Assembly (NCBI GenBank): GCA_037952775.1
Contig: JBANAY010000003.1
Location: 9,982,001 to 10,046,000, forward strand
Direction of reading: 5' to 3'
Length of the DNA: 64,000 nt
DNA from: Clonostachys chloroleuca
Taxonomy: Eukaryota > Ascomycota > Sordariomycetes > Hypocreales > Bionectriaceae
Shown: positions 58,338-64,000 of the stretch, in pieces
Numbering within the stretch: position 1 is the first letter of the stretch
How the letters are laid out: each line of letters starts with the position of its first letter
Program-made: the position numbers and the translations under genes
Notes under the pieces: generated by a model
Databases searched by the model: none
Seen by the model: the letters and a program-made list of their open reading frames with translations, nothing else
Told to the model about the DNA's origin: nothing

Positions 58338-59856
58338 GGCGTCGGTCGAATTGTGAGGAAGATGGAATCGATAATGAACGTCGGGGTTAAGAGATGATGT
58401 CGTTGGCTCGAATGAGGGTGATGATGAAAGAGAGACTTTCGCTGGGCTTCAGTGGACATGAGTCGGGAATCTCTCGGTACTGAGCTGGGACTAGCCGTAA
58501 TCCCCTTCCATTGGACCAAGAGACGAAGCACGGTGGCCTGTGGTTGGCCGCGATAAACTCACGTGAATCTACACGTGACTCGCTTCAGACTACTGCAGAT
58601 CAGTGGGGCAAGGGTCGAGATCTCGCAGCTTCATTCCAGATGGATTGGGCAGTTGGGAAGCATCATGATCTAGCCGAGCACGTCGGTCCAGAGCAGAAAC
58701 CAAATTCGGCCTGTTCACTAACTGTCATCCTGCAACATGGTGTGGTATCATGATAATCGCAGGGTTCTATCTGGCCATTGTACGTCTGACACTGGCCGTC
58801 CTGGCCAGGCCATGCCATGCTTAGTGCGTTGTGTCAAATGTCGAAGGGTCCTAAGAATGGTCCCACAGCGCTCGCCCAGAGCAATCTGGCACTATGCCCT
58901 CCCGGCATCCCGAAGGATCCGACATGCCAAGTCAAGTTCCGTTCCTCAACAAAGTTCACGGTTTTGGTGAGCGACAAGGGTCCCGACCAAATTGGTGGTA
59001 CACTGGGCTGGGCTGCGTCAACCAGGGCTCCGGAATTGGATGCATTGGCGATGGCAACAGGCAAGCATATTTGTCATAACGACAACAAGTAGCAGTGAGG
59101 ATACGTGTGCTCGTCTATATTGATCGGCTTGCTTGTCGCATGAAACAGTGGCAGCCTAATGAGGTGACGACAACACATGAATGGGCGACAACTGCAACGT
59201 CAGCTGCGAAGCCAAACCCCGCGTAGTCCCATCAAACACCTCCCCCATGCAGCACTAAGAGCGAGCCAATAGGTGCTGGAATGGCACTGATTAATCAGTC
59301 AGGTAGCGGCGGGTGCCACGATTTGTTCCGGGCAGCGCAGGTCGCATCGGACTGCACCACCCCCGCAACCAGAGCGGTCTCGGGGGGAGCTACAGGGCCC
59401 CAAATGGCCCGAGCGCGCACACCTGTCGCCCTGTAGGTTCTGTTCCTGCCCCCCTCCCCAGCCCGTTGCCAATGCGGACTCGGCCTTTGATAGCGAATGC
59501 CCACTTGCTCAAATCAAAACCACACCACCGTGACGGATTCGTAATATCTTTTCCTCAACCTGTGGTTCCCTTTCCTTTTTGTCCCTTGTTTCCTTCTTCC
59601 AATTGAGATACCCCTACCCCTGGATCTGCCTTTGATTTGCTCGCTATAGCGTTAATTCCCTCGTACCAGTGCGTGTGTGTGTCTGCTTCCGATCCCACCC
59701 CAACCCGTCGCATCTGATCTGCACCTCCACCCGTCCCTCGGCCGCTTGAGCCGCTCGAACCGCCCTGCCTTCCACCACCTTCATCATATCTTCGGCAGTA
59801 ATAAAATACAAATCAAATAGAGGCCAGACGCCTAGGGCAAGCAGAAAGGGGAGAAG
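58338..59856. other. intergenic between divergent LETM1 and adenylate kinase genes
   Basis: About 1.5 kb lying between two divergent starts; it contains both promoters. Pyrimidine-rich patches at 59560-59620 and a short GT repeat near 59680 precede the adenylate kinase start. No gene is recognised. Confidence 0.45.
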
Positions 59857-60724
59857 ATGTCCTCCACAACGCAGCTGAGGAGGGCCGCGCGCGTCATCCT
59901 GATCGGTGCGCCGGGCGTGGGGAAGGGCACCCAGAGCGAGCGTCTCCTCGCCCGCTTCCCCCAACTCCAGTCAATCAGCACCGGCGACCTTCTCCGGACC
60001 AATGTCAAGCGACGGACAGCGCTGGGTGAGTCCATGTCTAGTCCCAAGATGGTGTTCTTGGCCCCTGAGAGTGAATGCGCCTGGCTAACCAGACCCCCGC
60101 CTGCCCGGAAACAGGCATCCAAGCAGAGGGAATCATGAAGAGCGGCGGCCTCGTCGCCGACGACATCATGATGCGCCTCATCTCCAACGAACTCCACACA
60201 CGAGGATGGCTGCTCGACCAACGCCCGCCCGTCACCGTCAACTTCCAGGCCGCCGATGTCGAGGCGCCTGGCGACCCCCTCCCAGCTTCGAGCCCCTCCT
60301 GGCCTCCGAGGACCCCTCCGCATCGTTCATCCTCGACGGCTACCCCCGCAACGCAACCCAGGCCCACGGCCTCGAGTCCATCGTGCCCATCAACCTAGCC
60401 ATCTCCATCGTCACCCCGTTTTCCGTCATCCTCGAGCGGATCGCAGGCCGCTGGGTCCACGAGCCGTCCGGCCGCGTCTACAACACCACCTTCAACACCC
60501 CGCGTGTCCCCGGCCACGACGACATCACCGGAGAGCCTCTTGTCCAGCGGCCCGACGACAACATTGATATCTATCGCAACCGTCTAGACAAGTTCAGGCA
60601 GACGAGCGAGCCTCTCCTTGAGCACTACGCCCGAAAGGGCGTCCTGCTGGAGGTGGAGGGGATGAGCAGCGACGAGATCAGCCCGAAGCTTTATAAGGAG
60701 TTCGAGGACCGTTTTGCCCGATGA
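59857..60724 (+). CDS. adk2: mitochondrial adenylate kinase (GTP:AMP phosphotransferase, Adk2 type), frame broken
   Basis: This enzyme transfers phosphate between GTP/ITP and AMP in the mitochondrial matrix. Exons are 59857-60025 and 60115-60724. The P-loop [15 protein letters not shown] is at about 17-31, followed by [15 protein letters not shown] and, after the intron, [17 protein letters not shown]. The second half gives [35 protein letters not shown] and [15 protein letters not shown], all expected for this family. The two halves are in different frames; the switch fits one missing base in a run of five C at 60275-60279, which would give about 259 residues. Because the gene is a conserved housekeeping gene, a sequence error is the simplest explanation. 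Confidence 0.85.
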
Positions 60725-61326
60725 CACTGAAGCGACTTGTCTGATGCTCAAATCTTGGGTTTCTTGTTTTTCTATTGTTATTATTATCATCATCCTGGGT
60801 TTTGTTTAATCGGTTTTTAAGATTGCTACAACTGTCTAGGTTTCGTTTTCAACTGCCTTACGAGCGATTGCGGCAGTTGCGCGTTATGTATATATACTTT
60901 GATGTCCGTTGGGCCAAGCTTTCTGGATTTCAGTGAACGGAATGCACAGATGCCATGACTGGAGGAGTCCCTGGGAGACCTGATCAAGGAGAAGAAGTGC
61001 TCTTATTCTTTTAGGTATATATTTTTATTCATATCTTTGGATAACTCCTAAAACCAAGCATCTCCCATGAGTGACTTTGCACAACCGGAAAATAAGAAAA
61101 ATACAAAACCAAGAACAGACAATGGGATGAAGTTCACAACTTTGTGTAAATCGTGGTTTCATGTCCAAATCCGAAACTAATGCTCCTCGTACATGCTGAG
61201 CTAGGCAGCCTTGATGTCCAGTCTTAAACACCTAATTTGCATACTCTGCTCTTTATTCATCTGGTTAGTATAGGTAGTGCGTCCTGCTCTGTCCACAAAA
61301 TCACAGATGTCCTCCTCTGATCCGGC
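60725..61326. other. intergenic, convergent 3' ends
   Basis: These 602 bases between the adenylate kinase and ERD2 stops are T- and A-rich. No gene is seen. Confidence 0.5.
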
Positions 61327-62511
61327 CTAATCGTCCCACTCGTCATTGCGGACTCCGCTGGCGTTGCCATTGTTGGGGCGACTGGCAGGTCCAGCCTCCT
61401 CCTCCTCCTCATCGTCGAGCGCCTTGGCTAGCTCGTCGGGATCCTGCATCTTGGCATCCGGATCGATGGAGTCCGTGACACCATCGGACTGCGCCAGGTG
61501 CTCCCGCTCCGAGTCCAGGACGTCGTCATCGGCGCTGATGGATATGCCCCTGGATCCCCACTTGGGCCGGCTGCCGCCACGGACGCCACCTTCGCCTCCC
61601 AGGGCAGGGCGCGCTCTCCTCGTCATCGTCGTCGATCGATGTGGTGGCGTTCTTGCCAAAGATGCGGCGAAGAAGCCAACTCCTGCGAAGATCGTCGGCG
61701 TCGACAATGCCGCCGCCCCTGAGCTTGACGCGCTGGCGGGTGTAGTATACCCAGGCGAAGTCAATGTACAGCGCTGTCTGGATGATTCCAAAGATGACAG
61801 ACACGAGAGGGGCGCCCGGGTCGTTCTTGTCGAAGTAGCGCCATATCCAATTGATGCAGTAGAAGCCGCGGTATGAACCGAGAGTCACGAGGTAGAAGCT
61901 GTTGATGACTGTAGGGACGGTCGTCTGGCGGAGGAGTAGAAGCTGGGGAAGCACGCAAACGGATTCCAGGATCTCGGAGAAGACCCAGAGCCACTATAAG
62001 TCAGGCAAGTTAGCATTGTACGACATAGAGCTTCTTCAGCGGCTTGGATCTGTAAGTATCGTCAGACATACATTAATGAAGGACCACCTCTGCTTGTTCT
62101 CGAAGATCAGCATGGCGAATGGGGAGAGCAGGAGGGATCCAGCTGCGACAACGGCGCCCATCTTCCAAGCAAACTCCCTCTCGCGCGATCGAGGGAACAT
62201 CCACTGCATGATTCCAATTGTGTAGAAGGACGAGAGGATGTAAACCGTCTTGAAGACGACGTTCCACGCGGGATGGTCCTTCATGGGGTTGAAGAGGTCA
62301 AGGTATCGGGTACAGAAGACGACGGCATAGAGTCCTTGGGTGATCAAGCTGACTCCTTCCGATGATCGATTGCGGTGGATGGCTAGGATTAGGATGATCT
62401 TGGAGAGCATGTGGGAGATATCTCCCAAGTATCGGAAGACCTACTCCATAGTCAGTTGAGAGTTGTCGTCGAGGCTGAGGCTGAGGTCGTAAGACTCACG
62501 TTCCAACCCAT
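61327..62511 (-). CDS. erd2: ER lumen protein-retaining receptor (Erd2), frame broken in tail
   Basis: This is the seven-helix Golgi/ER receptor that retrieves HDEL-tagged proteins. Exons are 62500-62511, 62072-62440 and 61327-61993; the first exon codes only MGWN. The conserved core includes VFRYLGDISHMLSKIILIL, SLITQGLYAVVFCTRYLDLF, LPQLLLLRQT and ALYIDFAWVYYTRQRVKLRGG. Filamentous fungi carry a longer acidic cytosolic tail than yeast. Here the tail starts in one frame and continues in another (SRPKWGSRGISISADDD, ending in GVRNDEWDD). One extra base in the GGG at 61607-61609 would join them as DDEESAPALGGEGG and give about 348 residues. Read literally, the protein stops about 65 codons early. 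Confidence 0.88.
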
Positions 62512-64000
62512 GTTGGCGGTGGTGCGACAAGGTCGCTCTAGGGGGTCGCAAGATTGGATGAGCTGGTGAGGTTGCGCGAGAGCTCCGGGAGGGGAAGATT
62601 GAGGCCTCTCGCGAGATGTGCAAAGGTCGAGGAGGGACGCAGGCGATGGGTTATAGAAGATGGGGAGCTTGGGGCCTGGGGCTTGGCTGTCAGGCTCTGG
62701 GGAGGCTCTGGGAGGCGGACAACGTGACGTTAGTTGGCGCCTGGTTTGGGGCGACAGCGCCTCTTCCAATTGGCGACAGGCCCCATCTAGCCCTCCCGCC
62801 CGTCTCCGCCCTTTCCACTTTCGGCGCAGCAGCCTGTAGATACCTACGTAATCACTGATGCAGCCCAGGCACATTACCTGCATAACGTACCCAGTCAATC
62901 AGTCTGGAGGATCACTGGGATCTCTACTCATATGTACGATGCGATGAGTACGGCAGATCAGTTGTGATCGCATTGATCCAGCTCTCGATGCTTCTTTGCT
63001 TTCCTTCTCTCCCCCTTTCTGCTGGCAGACTGCTGCTACCGTAGCCTAGACACGCACGACGCAGCTCGCATTCAGCTCTCCACCAGACGGCAGAACGAGA
63101 CCATAACCCACCTATCCAGTGCCGGGAGGTGAGACATTGATCACCCATTGCAAGCCACAATTTAGGGACGATCCGCCACCGGATTCCGCCTCCTAAATCT
63201 GCCGTGCGAGGCCAACCTCCTCCTTGCCTCCCCGCCCAGTCTAGATTGGCCGTCGCCACAACCCAATACTCAAGATGGCATTTCCAAGTTTTACATATGC
63301 GGGCGAGTGTGTTGGCCTACCTACAGACTGATTGACTGGATTCTCGCCTGGCTTACCATCGGATTGTCACAAGATCCTAGATCAGCTTATATGACTCGGC
63401 ATCAACTCTCAGGAACTTTCGTGTGGACACTGAGAATCATGCTTTGAAAGTTCCTCCCAGCTCATAACACCATTGGCTCAATATGCAGGTCAAGGCCTTT
63501 GTCGTCGCAGTTGGTCTAGGATCAAACTGTCAACACCATTAAGGGGGGCGGTCTAATGATGTCCCTCGACTCGTAGGAGTCTTAAGAGATAGTGCGGGCT
63601 ACTTCCGCTGCTGACTACAATATGGCTTGTGGCCCATCGTTATATTTCGCTTCATCTTGAAGAGGAATCAACTGCCGGAGCGACAGTGTAGTCAATTGGT
63701 CCTGGAGTTTGAGCAATCCCTCTCAGTCTGAGCCTGGTGTGCGTTACAGAGGTTCCCTGGTGACTCTAGGGGTTGAGAGAACCTTGATCGCACGGCCTTC
63801 CGACTTTCTCGATGGGCGGTCGCAACCACAGTCCAACCTTTTAGCCACTTTACCCATGGCAAAGACAGCCGTTCACAGGCCTGCGGAATGGTCCGTTTTG
63901 AAAGGAGAGATTCACTGGCGGGTTCGGCCCGGTACAATGCGCTCTCATGCCAGCATTGATCCATGGCAATTATGTACATTGCTTTCACAAGAGGCACTAC
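62512..64000. other. intergenic, no gene recognised
   Basis: This stretch runs from the ERD2 start to the window edge. It contains the ERD2 promoter. An open frame of about 100 codons at 63692-63997 (-) reaches the edge without any motif I recognise. Confidence 0.4.

Noticed and set aside
61535..61589. A 55-bp intron to explain the ERD2 frame change
   Set aside because: It would work by phase, but the donor is weak (gtggcg) and it would remove text resembling the tail of fungal ERD2; a single-base error fits better. Kept as an alternative.
63692..63997. Open frame of about 100 codons at the window edge
   Set aside because: No recognisable motif, no intron evidence, and it runs off the edge; cannot be supported as a gene.

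Overview
This window comes from a filamentous ascomycete (Pezizomycotina, probably a Sordariomycete). Genes are dense on both strands and broken by short introns (roughly 45-125 bp) with GTRAGT-like donors and GCTAAC-like branch sites. The gene families are also typical: a Pth11-like rhodopsin-domain membrane protein, a PDR-type ABC pump, a kexin with an acidic tail, and a decayed HET-domain relic.

Layout. (1) 1-1.95 kb is core metabolism: the 3' end of HMG-CoA reductase and a nicotinamidase. (2) 4.1-11.4 kb is an accessory block: a cytochrome P450, a Dal5-type MFS permease and two different Fe(II)/2-oxoglutarate oxygenases arranged tail to tail. (3) 11.4-21.4 kb holds a HET relic, a rhodopsin-domain protein, a frameshifted NAD(P)-binding oxidoreductase, and a siderophore-type MFS transporter. 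(4) 22.5-39.9 kb is the most interesting part: an eight-exon isocyanide synthase fused to adenylation, thiolation and acyltransferase domains (the CrmA architecture). It is transcribed divergently from an 18-exon PDR ABC transporter and is followed by an alcohol-acetyltransferase-like gene and an alpha/beta hydrolase. (5) 36.7-38.8 and 39.9-44.4 kb are AT-rich stretches in which I see no gene. (6) 44.4-62.5 kb is conserved housekeeping: mitochondrial phosphate carrier, kexin, Snx4/Atg24, a secreted subtilisin, LETM1/Mdm38, mitochondrial adenylate kinase and the ERD2 HDEL receptor.

How the genes may work together (inference). The hybrid enzyme would convert the alpha-amine of an amino acid to an isocyanide, activate a carboxylate and pass it to an acyl acceptor. 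The acetyltransferase and hydrolase could modify the product and the pumps could export it. Fungal isocyanides of this class bind copper, and short TTGCTC-like boxes resembling copper-starvation (Mac1-type) elements lie close upstream of several cluster genes. The P450/2OG block may belong to the same cluster or be a separate one.

Four genes (NAD(P)-binding protein, acetyltransferase, adenylate kinase, ERD2) each carry one frame break inside a short G/C run. Two of the four are housekeeping genes, so base-calling error is at least as likely as real gene loss. Exon boundaries were derived by hand from reading frame, splice signals and family conservation; no search was run.
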